Shown here one piece after another: positions 50,874-60,461 of a stretch of DNA of 64,000 nt; position 1 is the stretch's first letter; each line of letters begins with the position of its first letter. A program made the translations under genes and the position numbers. The stretch covers positions 186,001-250,000 of the forward strand of contig NZ_CP040273.1 in NCBI RefSeq assembly GCF_013393905.1, written 5' to 3'. The stretch is from Nostoc sp. C052. GTDB lineage: Bacteria > Cyanobacteriota > Cyanobacteriia > Cyanobacteriales > Nostocaceae. The notes under the pieces were generated by a model. The model was not told the origin of the DNA and did no database searches. It saw only the letters and a list, made by a program, of their open reading frames with translations.

Positions 50874-52595
50874 GTGATATCTATTGTGTCTAATTCTAAA
50901 AATAGCTATATTTTCATAAAGCTTCTAGCATTTATTGGAATTTTTGGTTTATCAGGTTGTCCATCTAGTCCTCCTAAATCCGCAGTCTCCTCACCTTCTC
51001 CTGTTATTACAAATAAACAACAAAGCTTACAAACAAGTTCTTTAACTATAGGAATTTTGAGTAAGCCCAGTTACTATGAAGAGTTAACAACTTACCTACG
51101 TGAGAAATTGGGTAATAAAGTACAAATAGTTATTGATGGTGATGAATCAATTCCTTATGAAGAAGCCCGAAAAAGGATAATAAATAAAGAATGGGATATT
51201 GCCTTTACTTTATCACCAATACTTTCTGTAGCTGCTAAAAATAACGATTATCATTTTGCAGCGCGAATGTTTCCAAATAATCCTCCATATTACCAAGCTA
51301 CTTTATTCACAAAATCTACTAGTAGTATTCAATCTCTCAATGATTTAAAATCTACAAATACTATTGCTCTTGGAGATTTCAATTCAGCATCTAGTTTCTA
51401 TGTACCTGCTTATGACTTATTTGGTAAAAGTCTCAGGGTAGACATGGGGCATCGAGGAAAAGATATTAAAGACTTAGTTAAAACTGGAAAAGCTGATGTA
51501 GGTGCTGCTGCTTATGAAGCAGTTACAAATGATAAAGATTTGAGAATCATTCATTTAAGTAAGGAAATTCCCGGCTCTAATGTTTATTTATCACCTAAGC
51601 TTTCTGAATCTGACCGTCAGATAATTACAAAAATTTTACTTAACGCACCAGATAATATTAGAAAACAAGCTAATTATGGTGGTGGCGATGAATCTGACTA
51701 TTCACAATTAATAAAGATTTCTCAAAGAACTGAAGAAATATTGAGATGTGCAAACTTTCAGCAAAATCCAGTTAATTTTTACTGTAGTGATAGTTTACCA
51801 AATCAAAAATCAAATAATTCTAATAATACCTCAGAAATATTAGGAAGAATTAATGGATGGAGTCGCCAAAACAATGAAATTGAAACTTTCAATTTGTCAG
51901 GAAAAGATAATACAGTTTACCAAATAGTTGTACCTCGTAAAATCCTAAATCAAATTCCTGGCGCTTCTAATCCAATTGCTTTACAAGGTAAAGAAGTAAA
52001 AATCATAAATGTTGCACCCCAAAAAGCACAAGGACAAGTGTTTGAATTAAAAATTACAGAGCCTAATCAATTAAATATATTAGAAGATATACCAAAATCT
52101 TCTATACAGCCAAACTATCAAGTCAAGCAAGTCGATGATGGCGATACAATAACAGTCACTGATGTATCTAATCAAGAAATCAGAGTGCGATTTGCTTGTA
52201 TAGATACGGCAGAAACACCCAAGTCTGACGCAGAAAAAAATAGTGATAACCCTGCTGATAAAAATCAGTTTTTATGGGGAAACAAAGCAAAAGAGCGGCT
52301 AGAATCTATTATCAAAATTGGCGATCAGATCAAATTAAATATCGTAGATACTGATCGCTATGGCCGCAAAGTTGCTGAGGTACGCTTAGAGGATGGTACT
52401 TTCATACAACAGATATTAGTGAAAGAAGGGTTAGCGATGGTTTATCGTCAATACCTAAAAAACTGTGCTAGTGCTGGTATTGTAGAACAGGCTGAAGCTG
52501 AAGCTAAACAACAACGTTTAAATATTTGGGCAGATTCACAATTTACTGCACCTTGGGATTGGCGATCGCAAAAAAGAGCAGCAAAAAAAAGCTAA
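50874..52595 (+). CDS. Lipoprotein: PhnD-like binding domain fused to thermonuclease (SNase)
   Basis: Translation starts at GTG 50874 or, better spaced to AGGTG, GTG 50886. A hydrophobic signal ends in a lipobox (LSGC, C29), predicting a membrane-anchored lipoprotein. Residues ~50-290 resemble PhnD-type periplasmic binding proteins (LTIGILSKPSYYEEL, DIAFTLSPILSV, ADVGAAAYEAV). Residues ~415-565 form a staphylococcal-nuclease-like domain: VDDGDTITV, IRVRFACIDTAETP, TDRYGRKVAEV and LVKEGLAMVY. The fusion would bind a phosphate-containing ligand and cleave nucleic acid outside the cytoplasm. It follows the NERD gene by 14 bases and is probably co-transcribed with it. Confidence 0.85.
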   Translation: MISIVSNSKNSYIFIKLLAFIGIFGLSGCPSSPPKSAVSSPSPVITNKQQSLQTSSLTIGILSKPSYYEELTTYLREKLGNKVQIVIDGDESIPYEEARKRIINKEWDIAFTLSPILSVAAKNNDYHFAARMFPNNPPYYQATLFTKSTSSIQSLNDLKSTNTIALGDFNSASSFYVPAYDLFGKSLRVDMGHRGKDIKDLVKTGKADVGAAAYEAVTNDKDLRIIHLSKEIPGSNVYLSPKLSESDRQIITKILLNAPDNIRKQANYGGGDESDYSQLIKISQRTEEILRCANFQQNPVNFYCSDSLPNQKSNNSNNTSEILGRINGWSRQNNEIETFNLSGKDNTVYQIVVPRKILNQIPGASNPIALQGKEVKIINVAPQKAQGQVFELKITEPNQLNILEDIPKSSIQPNYQVKQVDDGDTITVTDVSNQEIRVRFACIDTAETPKSDAEKNSDNPADKNQFLWGNKAKERLESIIKIGDQIKLNIVDTDRYGRKVAEVRLEDGTFIQQILVKEGLAMVYRQYLKNCASAGIVEQAEAEAKQQRLNIWADSQFTAPWDWRSQKRAAKKS

Positions 52596-52617
52596 CTTAA
52601 AAATACTGTAACCACCA

Positions 52618-53556
52618 ATGTCTAAATTACCATTTACCGTTACTGCATTAGTACCCGTCCTACTACTTTCACAATTACAGCAAGATACAGTAGAAATTAC
52701 TAGTAAACAACTAAATCAACAAGGAATGTTAGCAGTTAATTGGGTGCAACAATCTGGAGAATATAGAGCATTAACTTATCAAGCGTTCAATATAGCCAAA
52801 CTCACTTTTGATACTGCTAAATCAAAAAATATTACCCGTCCCGCCATCATTCCCGCCATCATTATTGATATTGATGAAACAGTTCTTGACAATAGCCCCT
52901 ATCAAGCAGGGTTATTAGATACTAATAATAGTTTTGAAATTACTACTTGGAATCAATGGATTAAGGAGGAGAAAGCTAAAGCTGTACCGGGAGCAGTTGA
53001 ATTTGTTAATTATGTAAATAAAAATGGGGGTAAGGTATTCTTTATTTCTAATCGAGATGAACAGAGCGCTAAAGATGCTAAAAGCAATGATTTAGAAATA
53101 GCTACTATTAACAATTTAAAATCTGTGGGGTTTACAGGAGTCAACGGACAGACAGTATTGTTAAAGGGGGAGTTTACCAAAAAGATTGACGGCAAAGAGA
53201 ATACTTCTAAACAATGGCGAGTAGAAGCTGTTAAAAATGGCAATGCTGATGGAAAAAGATATACAGTAATCGCCTTGATTGGGGATAATCTAAATGACTT
53301 TGATGAAACTATAGGCAAGAATAACCAACAACGTCGGGATCATGTAGACAAGAACCGTAGCTTTTACGGTATGTTTAATATTACAAAAGGGATAGTTAAA
53401 CCTGCTTACATTGCAATACCTAATCCTATGTATGGAAACTGGGAAACAGGAATTTATAACCCACTGATATTTAAAAAACAAAGTCCTTTTGATATGACCG
53501 CAGGCGAAAGAAATCAACAACGTCGGCAATCTTTAAATCAGTGGTTGGGTAAGTAA
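52618..53556 (+). CDS. e(P4)/class-B-type HAD acid phosphatase (5'-nucleotidase)
   Basis: This 312-residue protein matches the HAD phosphatases of the lipoprotein e(P4) and class B acid phosphatase group, which remove phosphate from nucleoside monophosphates. The nucleophile motif is IIDIDETVLDNSPYQ (D84, D86). Later motifs are VFFISNRDE (Ser/Asn) and LIGDNLNDFDE (acidic pair). A short hydrophobic N-terminus (TALVPVLLLSQL) suggests export but no lipobox is present. It lies 22 bases after the PhnD-SNase gene, so a nuclease could feed nucleotides to this enzyme for phosphate or nucleoside salvage. Confidence 0.88.
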   Translation: MSKLPFTVTALVPVLLLSQLQQDTVEITSKQLNQQGMLAVNWVQQSGEYRALTYQAFNIAKLTFDTAKSKNITRPAIIPAIIIDIDETVLDNSPYQAGLLDTNNSFEITTWNQWIKEEKAKAVPGAVEFVNYVNKNGGKVFFISNRDEQSAKDAKSNDLEIATINNLKSVGFTGVNGQTVLLKGEFTKKIDGKENTSKQWRVEAVKNGNADGKRYTVIALIGDNLNDFDETIGKNNQQRRDHVDKNRSFYGMFNITKGIVKPAYIAIPNPMYGNWETGIYNPLIFKKQSPFDMTAGERNQQRRQSLNQWLGK

Positions 53557-53593
53557 TATCAAATTCGATTAATTAATTATAAATTTTATAATG

Positions 53594-53923
53594 TTAATCT
53601 GATAATAAGTCTGTTAAATCCATACCATATATATAATAAGGGTTTCGGTATTCTTCTGAAATATCATTCATTGATTCACTATTTTCTTGAAAATATTTAC
53701 TATTACTCTCTTGAAGCCTTTTAAGTTTTTGATGTATGGGAGAAGATTTATCTTTTTTATCGCTATTAATATAGCTTAAAATATCTTCCCTTAACTTATT
53801 CAATCTATTATGAGTAGCTAAAGGATTATCTGAAGATAAAGTATAAGCTGTTCTATAGTCATGCCCAGCCTCTCTCAATCTCTCCCATTCCAAGTATCTT
53901 AAGTTTTGATTTAATGGTTCCAT
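53594..53923 (-). CDS. Small helical hypothetical protein, 109 aa
   Basis: The protein (MEPLNQNLRYLEWERLREAG) is strongly charged and helical, with KLREDILSYINSDKKDK and HQKLKRLQESNSKYF. No signal, membrane helix or motif is evident. It is convergent with the phosphatase gene, its stop lying 37 bases beyond that gene's stop. Low GC and sound codon use suggest it is real, but I do not recognise the family. Confidence 0.5.
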   Translation of the reverse strand: MEPLNQNLRYLEWERLREAGHDYRTAYTLSSDNPLATHNRLNKLREDILSYINSDKKDKSSPIHQKLKRLQESNSKYFQENSESMNDISEEYRNPYYIYGMDLTDLLSD

Positions 53924-54097
53924 TGGATTAAATCTATTGCTGTAATTGCAAGCATATTTAAATTAGTTTAATTATTATTATATATTACCTACTTAGATAA
54001 TCCCTTATTTTGCTACAGCAGACATTGGGTCATACATTGAGCGTATAACACCATTCGAGAGCATGAAAACCACCGACGCGATCGCCCCCCAACCATG

Positions 54098-54228
54098 ACC
54101 AATCATGAGATAAATCTTCCATGATGTCTGCTAAACGTGTGCAGCCTGGATATTTTGATTCTGCCAGCAGGAACAGGGTGTAAGTGTTGAGGTCACACTT
54201 TGCGGTAGATTGCTTACTGATAGCTCTG
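54098..54228 (-). pseudogene. N-terminal transposase fragment
   Basis: Reverse-strand translation gives CDLNTYTLFLLAESKYPGCT and RLADIMEDLSHDW. This resembles the start of IS4/IS701-like cyanobacterial transposases (…DLHTYTLFLLAEPKY…SHDSVNRFL). It breaks off right after SHD, where other sequence begins. Confidence 0.55.
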
Positions 54229-54378
54229 ATTGTCTGAACCCTAAATACGCTCTGTACCTAAATTATCCGCTTTTCCAGCCCCAGAGTGATTAGCGATCGC
54301 CTATTTATTCCTGATTTTTCTTACTACATTATTCCTTTAATTTGTCAATGCGTAAGTTCTAGATTTATTAACGGGACT

Positions 54379-54582
54379 TAAACAAAAATTAAGCCCAAAT
54401 ATGAACCCAAACTGGCTTTGTAAAAGGCAAACAGGTCACGATTGAGTGTCAACCAATCAAAAAATCGATAAGACATAGCCGTTCTAAATGCCTCCAAAGC
54501 TTCAGTAAAAGTGTTCAGAGGCTTGTTAGCCCACCTTCGCCTTAAACCCCCAGTTAACTGATACCAAAGGAAATCCCAAGTG
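54379..54582 (-). pseudogene. C-terminal transposase fragment
   Basis: Reverse-strand translation gives TWDFLWYQLTGGLRRRWANK, then PLNTFTEALEAFRTAMSYRF and LTLNRDLFAFYKASLG before a stop. This resembles the C-terminal end of a transposase of the same broad type as the fragment at 54098. As it lies at higher coordinates on the minus strand, it belongs to a different or rearranged copy. Confidence 0.5.
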
Positions 54583-55093
54583 ATTACCTACGGTAGGCGA
54601 GTACGCCGGGAGCAGATTTACTATTTATTTTCTAGTGGATTTCTAGCCAGTTGTGGTGAAGCGATGACCGAATACTGTGAATTTGCTGCTGAGTTATTCT
54701 ATAGCATTGGGTCAACAACTGGCGACTTGTGTCTGTTCTGTTGATATCTCATTTAAACCGCAATTCACAGACTTGTGATGCCAAATTGCCAAAACCTCTG
54801 AACATGGTTCGTAACTTCAAGTTTTTCAAGCGAACGCGAGTAGCGTCTTGTACAGAGGAAAACCAAGATCGATCGCTCTTCACCCCTCAAATTCCTAACC
54901 CTGCTAAAATCCCTATATTTAATCACACAAACCTACTACCATTTTTGGCAAAGGATTTGAGCAACGCCAAACTACAAAAATCGATAAACTTGTTGAATAT
55001 GCTGCGTCAACAACAAGGGTCAAGTATGTTGGTGGAAAATCTGGCGCGAAGATCCGGCTTGGGATCTGGAGATTCGGTTTGGAAGTTTTTATG

Positions 55094-55214
55094 TTAGAAA
55101 AGCCACTGCTGAGGGAAAACTGAAAACAAGACCCTGTTTTGAAGACTTTGATTGTAATTCATCAGCCGAACGCTACAAATTACACAACAGAATTGGCAAC
55201 GCATACATGAGGTG
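55094..55214 (+). pseudogene. EVE-domain C-terminal fragment
   Basis: The reading LEKPLLREN, one frameshift, then QDPVLKTLIVIHQPNATNY and a further shift to EWQRIHEVD match the end of the EVE-domain pseudogene at 41224 (LEKPLLRENLKQDPVLKN, RQPNATNY, EWQRVHEL). Two frame changes within 120 bases show decay. It lies upstream of the RecQ-UvrD gene. Confidence 0.65.
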
Positions 55215-55349
55215 GATAAATAGTATTTTTGTACTAATTATTGACAAATAAGTGCTTGTTGCTAAAATCTTTGAACAAAGTCAGGGTAAGTTGAGTTAGT
55301 AATTTTTTAGAAATGAGATAGCGCTCAAGCAATCTAATCAGGGATTCTC

Positions 55350-58300
55350 ATGCAAGATTTATCAAATATTGACTTATTTTATACTTATTTAGACTTAGAA
55401 ATTAATACTGAAAATAATATATACCGCATCGGATTGGTATCTCTGAACTTAACAAAAGATTTCTATCAAGAGAATCTAAATCAAGCTTACGAAGAAATGA
55501 GGAAGCTGAAAAATAGTAATTTATCAGTATGCGGTCATAACTTCCGCCGCTTTGATTACCCTTATCTGATTGAGCAAGAACCGCAATTATCTTCTTGGCA
55601 TATAATTGACACTTTAGAACTATCAATACTCGCTTTCCCTCTACAGCATTCCCATAAGCTAAATAAAGACTATAAGCAAAGTGAATATTCAAGTAATAAT
55701 CCCGTAGAAGACGCACAGGCAACTCGATTATTACTTGGTCAACAATTAGAAGCACTATTTAAAAAGCCTGATGAAGTACAACAGGTATATATTTGGCTCC
55801 TGACTTGTGGTTGCGAAGATGCAGACCTTGCATATCAACAATTTTTCCGTGATAACCTTGGTTTGAAGATTGAACAACCCGCCATAGAAATGCTGCCAGA
55901 AAGAATGCTAAAGGGAATAAATCAATCCTATTTGCAGCAGCTATGGTCTAGTCCACAAACTTATGATTTTGATACAAGATTATGTGTGGCGGGATTACTG
56001 GCTTGGAACTATGAGTGCAATACCAATGAATCGAAGCAGGTTTTTTGTGATTGGCTCAGACATTTAAATAGTTTTCAAGCTGTACTTGAAAATTTGCGTC
56101 CTTTAAGTACAGATGAATTCGCTATCAGCTCTTACTTGGAATATTTTGAAATTCCCAGTTTTCGACCTTTGCAAGAAGAAGCTGTGCAAGCAATTATTAA
56201 TAATGAGCGTCCGCTTGTTCTCATGCCTACTGGTGGTGGTAAATCTTTATGCTATCAATTACCAGCTTTCATGTTCCACGAAAGGCACAAAGCGCTGACT
56301 GTTGTCATTTCACCGCTACAAGCACTAATGGCAGATCAAGTGGCAGATTTAGAACAAGCTGGGTTTTTCTTCGCCACCTTCATTAATGGTAATCTCTCAG
56401 CAGCAGAACGTCGTCAGCGATTATCAGAACTGCGTTCTGGTTCCAAAGGTTTGCTGTATATCAGCCCTGAGCAATTGCGGTCAATGAGTATTCGGGCATT
56501 GTTAGAACAGCGCCCTCCGGTTCTTTGGGTGATTGATGAGGCTCACTGTGTTAGCCAATGGGGCCACGATTTTCGACCAGATTACCGTTACATTCCTAAA
56601 TTTATTTATGAATTATATCAAGAGCGGCAGCTTGCAATGCCTTTGTTAGCTTTAATGACAGCAACAGCAACAGTCGCTGTTATTGAAGATATTAAAGAGC
56701 TATTTGCCCAGCACGAACTAAATATTAATCGTACAATTGATGGGGCAACAACAAGAGATAATCTAACTTTTAATGTGATTCCAGTAGCAGGGAATAAAGA
56801 GCAAGTTTTGTTGAATCAAGTAAAAGAAGCTCTTAAACTAGGTGGTAGTACACTGATTTACACTACTACACGCAAAAATGCCCAAAAGTTAGCAGAACTT
56901 CTTAAACAAAGTCATATTGAAGCTAAATATTATCATGGGAAACTTGCAAAAGAACAAAAACAACAAGTTTTGCAAGAGTTCAAATCAGGTAAATTAAATG
57001 TAGTTACTGCAACTTGTGCCTTTGGTATGGGCATCAACCGTAAAGATGTACGCGCTGTCATTCACCATTGCATGAGCGCCAATTTAGAAGGTTACATCCA
57101 AGAGGCAGGACGGGCAGGACGTGATGGAGAGCCAGCAGTTTGTACTTTACTCTTTGATCCAAAAGATGCTGATACAGTTTTTCGTTTGCAAAGTTTAAAC
57201 CAACTGAGCGAACAAGATTTAAAAAATGTCTTGATCTCGACCAGACATATCCGCAATCTCACTTTTGGCAGTGCTAGAGATGATTGGTTTTGGGTGACAA
57301 CCAATGAAATTTTTCAACTGGGCGACTTTGATGAGGAGTTTGGAGAAGAATCAGAGCAGCAAAATACTAAGATTAAAGCAGGGTTGCATTACTTAGAAAA
57401 ATTTGGTTTATTAGAACGAGCCGAAAATTTTTCAAGCTTTATCGAATTTGAATTAAGCCATGATACCTTTGCTGAGTCTATAGAGCAGTTTGAGAAATAC
57501 AGCCGGATGAAGGGCTTATCCCGGTTTGAAGCAGATAACTTTGAGCAGCTGATTCAGGCAATGCACATTGCGAAAGCTTATTGTAATAGCAATGATCAAC
57601 CGTTTCCCCTCGACCGCCTCAGTGATGAAGCTGGAATTAGCTTACATGACCTGACTGCTAGAATCCGTGAACTGCAAAAGGCTGAAGTCTGTTCTTTTGA
57701 AATACCAATTACACTTGTGATTACTAAGGGTGTAAGGGGAGATGCCCGTAATAATCATGAACGCATTCGCCAATTAGAAGACCAATTACTCCAAGTGCTT
57801 AATGAGTTGTTTGGTAATGAAAATGAAATACAAATAAATCTGCGTGGACTTGCTTCTCGACTTGACCCAGACAATAGTAAAAAAATCAGAGCATCCAACA
57901 TCATAGATATTTTGGAAGGTTGGGTTGCTCAAAAATGGCTAAAGTTAAGTAGAATTTCTAGTGATGTGGTTCGCTTAGGAGAAATGGAAGTTGCAGAGCA
58001 TTTACCTGAGCATAAAATTCTCACAACTACAGTATTGGAAGTTTTATATCAAGCATTGAAAGATGCAACAGGGGCAAGATTACCTCTGAAGTACGAATTA
58101 GGTAAACTTGCTAAAGAAGTTACCCAAAAAATTCAACTTGACTGGAATAATCAAGAGTTAGAAGTTATTCTTTTGTGGCTGCACCAGAGAAAAATCATTC
58201 GGTTAAGTGATGGGCTGAATTTATTTCAACAGTCTCTGAAAATTCGTGTAATAAAAAATGCAAGTGTTTCCAGAGTAAAACGCCTTTACCCTGAAGTTGA

Positions 58301-60356
58301 AGCTCACTATGATGAACAAACTCGTCGCACTCATTACATGGTGCAATATGGAAAACTAAAGTCAGCAGAACAACGTCAGCAATTCGTTAATGATTACTTT
58401 GGTACAAATCAAGAAGAATTCGTTTCAAAGTACCAATTTTTGACACAAGAGATTACCAGACCGATTCTTCCAGAAGATTACAACCGTATTCTAGAACCGC
58501 TTAACCCTGCTCAAAAAGAAATTGTTTTAGCTTCACACCCAACAATGGCAGTAATAGCAGGCCCTGGTTCTGGTAAAACAAAAACTATTGTTCACCGGAT
58601 TGCTTATCTTGTAAAGGTTAAGCGAGTTGAGCCGAAGCGTATTCTTGTTTTAGCTTACAACCGTAATGCAGTTAGAGAATTACGGTTGCGGTTGCGTAAT
58701 TTGATTGGCGAACAAGCATCACGAATTCGGGTGTTTACTTTCCACGGTTTAGCCTTATCACTTTTGGGACGGACAGTAGGTGAACACAGAGGAACTCAAA
58801 CAATAAATTTTGATCGGCTTTTGGTTGAAGCTTGCGAATTAATTGAAAAAGGCGAAGAATTTGAAGATGCAGATGAAGATACTCAGGCACGACGAATTCA
58901 ATTATTAGGAAAATTAGAATATATATTTGTTGATGAATACCAAGATGTCACTGAGAAAGAATATCGCTTAATTAAGTTAATTGCGGGGTTAAGTGAGTCA
59001 GAAGATGAAACCCGCCCGGTGCAAATTAATCTTTGTGTTATTGGAGATGACGATCAGAATATTTATGAGTTTAGACATACCGATCCAAAATATATCCTTC
59101 AATTTGAGGAAGAGTACAAAGCAAAACGCCTCTTACTGATTGAAAACTATCGTTCTACAGAGTCAATTATTCAAGCTGCCAACAAGTTAATTAACAATAA
59201 TAAAAAGCGGTGCAAAATTATACCTGAAGAACAGGTAAAAATTGATAACTACCGCAGTGGATATCAAGGTTTAGCAGTTGAAGCTTATAGTTTTAATAAT
59301 ATTAACTCGCAAGCACTTTGGGTACAGCAGCGCATTCAGTCATGGATAAAACAGGGAATACGTCACAATGAAATTGCTGTCCTTGCTCGTCATTGGGATA
59401 ACTTAGCTCCCACTAGATTACTTTTAGAAAGAGTAAGAATTACAACTTATTCTTTAAAAACAGATGGATTTCAACTTATTAAAAATTTAGTAACCTGTAA
59501 GCTCATCGAAGAATTAAAGTGCCAGAATCAGAAAATTCTTCTACCAGAAGAATCCGTACAAGCTTGGTTTCTCAGTCTTTTTGCTCAATGGGAACGCAGT
59601 TCGCAAGAACCTACAGTAAAAGTCTTGCTCAAGATTGCCCATGACATTGACCAAGAACGAGGATTTGATTCTGAAGAATTAGCGCTTCCCATTAGTGTGG
59701 CTGATGTTCTTACTACTTTATTTGAATTCAATGAAAGTCCAGAAGTAATGTTAGATGATCGAGCGGTTCTAGTTACAAGTTGTCATGGTGCAAAGGGGCT
59801 GGAGTTTAGAAAAATCATTCAGTTAGTAGACGGTTTTGGAATTTCTTCAGATGAAATTGAATCAGAACGGCGATTATTTTATGTAGGAATGACTCGTGCT
59901 AAGGAAGAATTAGTTCTATGTTCCACACGACAAAGTTTATTTGTGATGGAATCAGGTGTAAATACAAAATCTTTAAGCCCTGCGACAACCTCTCTGCCAC
60001 AGCAAATGTTTTATTCAGACCTGAGTCCAGGAGATGTTTATTTAGGACATCATTCTACTAAAAATAGCCAACATATCATAACTCATCTTCAAGAGGGTAC
60101 TCCACTCAAATTCCAGAGCAACAGATACAATAACGGTTGGGATATATTTACAACACAAGGGCAAATCATTGGAGCTTTGTCAAAAAAAGCGAATGCTGAA
60201 TTAGCTTACAAAGGATTCAGACCTGGACAATTTCAGTTTCAGGCAAGTGAAGTTATAGTCAGAAGCATATATCGTCATTTAAGAAAAGATGAGGTCAATG
60301 GAAATATAACTGAAGATTGGTTTGTTGTAATTCCGCAAATTCGCGTATGCCGATAA
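55350..60356 (+). CDS. DEDD exonuclease / RecQ / UvrD triple fusion
   Basis: This 1668-residue protein joins three nucleic-acid enzymes. Residues 1-130 resemble a DEDD exonuclease: YLDLEIN (D15, E17), GHNFRRFDYPYL (D69) and NPVEDAQAT (D121). The His expected five residues before the last Asp appears as Asn. Residues ~275-900 are a RecQ helicase: MPTGGGKSLCYQLP, IDEAHCVSQWGHDFRP, TATATVAV, IQEAGRAGRDGEP. From ~1050 an UvrD/Rep helicase follows: AVIAGPGSGKTKT, FVDEYQDVTEKE, IGDDDQNIYEFR, SCHGAKGLEF, FYVGMTRAKEEL. The gene is likely co-expressed with the DUF1998 helicase downstream. A repair or anti-phage role is inferred. Confidence 0.88.
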   Translation: MQDLSNIDLFYTYLDLEINTENNIYRIGLVSLNLTKDFYQENLNQAYEEMRKLKNSNLSVCGHNFRRFDYPYLIEQEPQLSSWHIIDTLELSILAFPLQHSHKLNKDYKQSEYSSNNPVEDAQATRLLLGQQLEALFKKPDEVQQVYIWLLTCGCEDADLAYQQFFRDNLGLKIEQPAIEMLPERMLKGINQSYLQQLWSSPQTYDFDTRLCVAGLLAWNYECNTNESKQVFCDWLRHLNSFQAVLENLRPLSTDEFAISSYLEYFEIPSFRPLQEEAVQAIINNERPLVLMPTGGGKSLCYQLPAFMFHERHKALTVVISPLQALMADQVADLEQAGFFFATFINGNLSAAERRQRLSELRSGSKGLLYISPEQLRSMSIRALLEQRPPVLWVIDEAHCVSQWGHDFRPDYRYIPKFIYELYQERQLAMPLLALMTATATVAVIEDIKELFAQHELNINRTIDGATTRDNLTFNVIPVAGNKEQVLLNQVKEALKLGGSTLIYTTTRKNAQKLAELLKQSHIEAKYYHGKLAKEQKQQVLQEFKSGKLNVVTATCAFGMGINRKDVRAVIHHCMSANLEGYIQEAGRAGRDGEPAVCTLLFDPKDADTVFRLQSLNQLSEQDLKNVLISTRHIRNLTFGSARDDWFWVTTNEIFQLGDFDEEFGEESEQQNTKIKAGLHYLEKFGLLERAENFSSFIEFELSHDTFAESIEQFEKYSRMKGLSRFEADNFEQLIQAMHIAKAYCNSNDQPFPLDRLSDEAGISLHDLTARIRELQKAEVCSFEIPITLVITKGVRGDARNNHERIRQLEDQLLQVLNELFGNENEIQINLRGLASRLDPDNSKKIRASNIIDILEGWVAQKWLKLSRISSDVVRLGEMEVAEHLPEHKILTTTVLEVLYQALKDATGARLPLKYELGKLAKEVTQKIQLDWNNQELEVILLWLHQRKIIRLSDGLNLFQQSLKIRVIKNASVSRVKRLYPEVEAHYDEQTRRTHYMVQYGKLKSAEQRQQFVNDYFGTNQEEFVSKYQFLTQEITRPILPEDYNRILEPLNPAQKEIVLASHPTMAVIAGPGSGKTKTIVHRIAYLVKVKRVEPKRILVLAYNRNAVRELRLRLRNLIGEQASRIRVFTFHGLALSLLGRTVGEHRGTQTINFDRLLVEACELIEKGEEFEDADEDTQARRIQLLGKLEYIFVDEYQDVTEKEYRLIKLIAGLSESEDETRPVQINLCVIGDDDQNIYEFRHTDPKYILQFEEEYKAKRLLLIENYRSTESIIQAANKLINNNKKRCKIIPEEQVKIDNYRSGYQGLAVEAYSFNNINSQALWVQQRIQSWIKQGIRHNEIAVLARHWDNLAPTRLLLERVRITTYSLKTDGFQLIKNLVTCKLIEELKCQNQKILLPEESVQAWFLSLFAQWERSSQEPTVKVLLKIAHDIDQERGFDSEELALPISVADVLTTLFEFNESPEVMLDDRAVLVTSCHGAKGLEFRKIIQLVDGFGISSDEIESERRLFYVGMTRAKEELVLCSTRQSLFVMESGVNTKSLSPATTSLPQQMFYSDLSPGDVYLGHHSTKNSQHIITHLQEGTPLKFQSNRYNNGWDIFTTQGQIIGALSKKANAELAYKGFRPGQFQFQASEVIVRSIYRHLRKDEVNGNITEDWFVVIPQIRVCR

Positions 60357-60461
60357 TAAATTGGATAGGCAACGCAAGCAACGAAAATGCCAGAGTAAAT
60401 TTATTAGGTTTATACTGACATTCAGTAACAAAAAATTTACTGCTAGCAGAAACATAAATTT

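Larger units (their letters stand above)
53924..55349. other. 1.4-kb graveyard of transposase and EVE remnants
   Basis: No intact gene is seen. It contains two transposase fragments in the minus direction (54098-54228 and 54379-54582), in the wrong order to be one copy. A 122-codon frame at 54729 shows no credible product. A C-terminal EVE-domain fragment lies at 55094-55214. The last ~130 bases carry the upstream region of the RecQ-UvrD gene. Confidence 0.6.

Noticed and set aside
54729..55097. 122-codon frame in the remnant-rich spacer
   Set aside because: Translation is low in structure and shows no family pattern; it lies among decayed fragments and is more likely chance.
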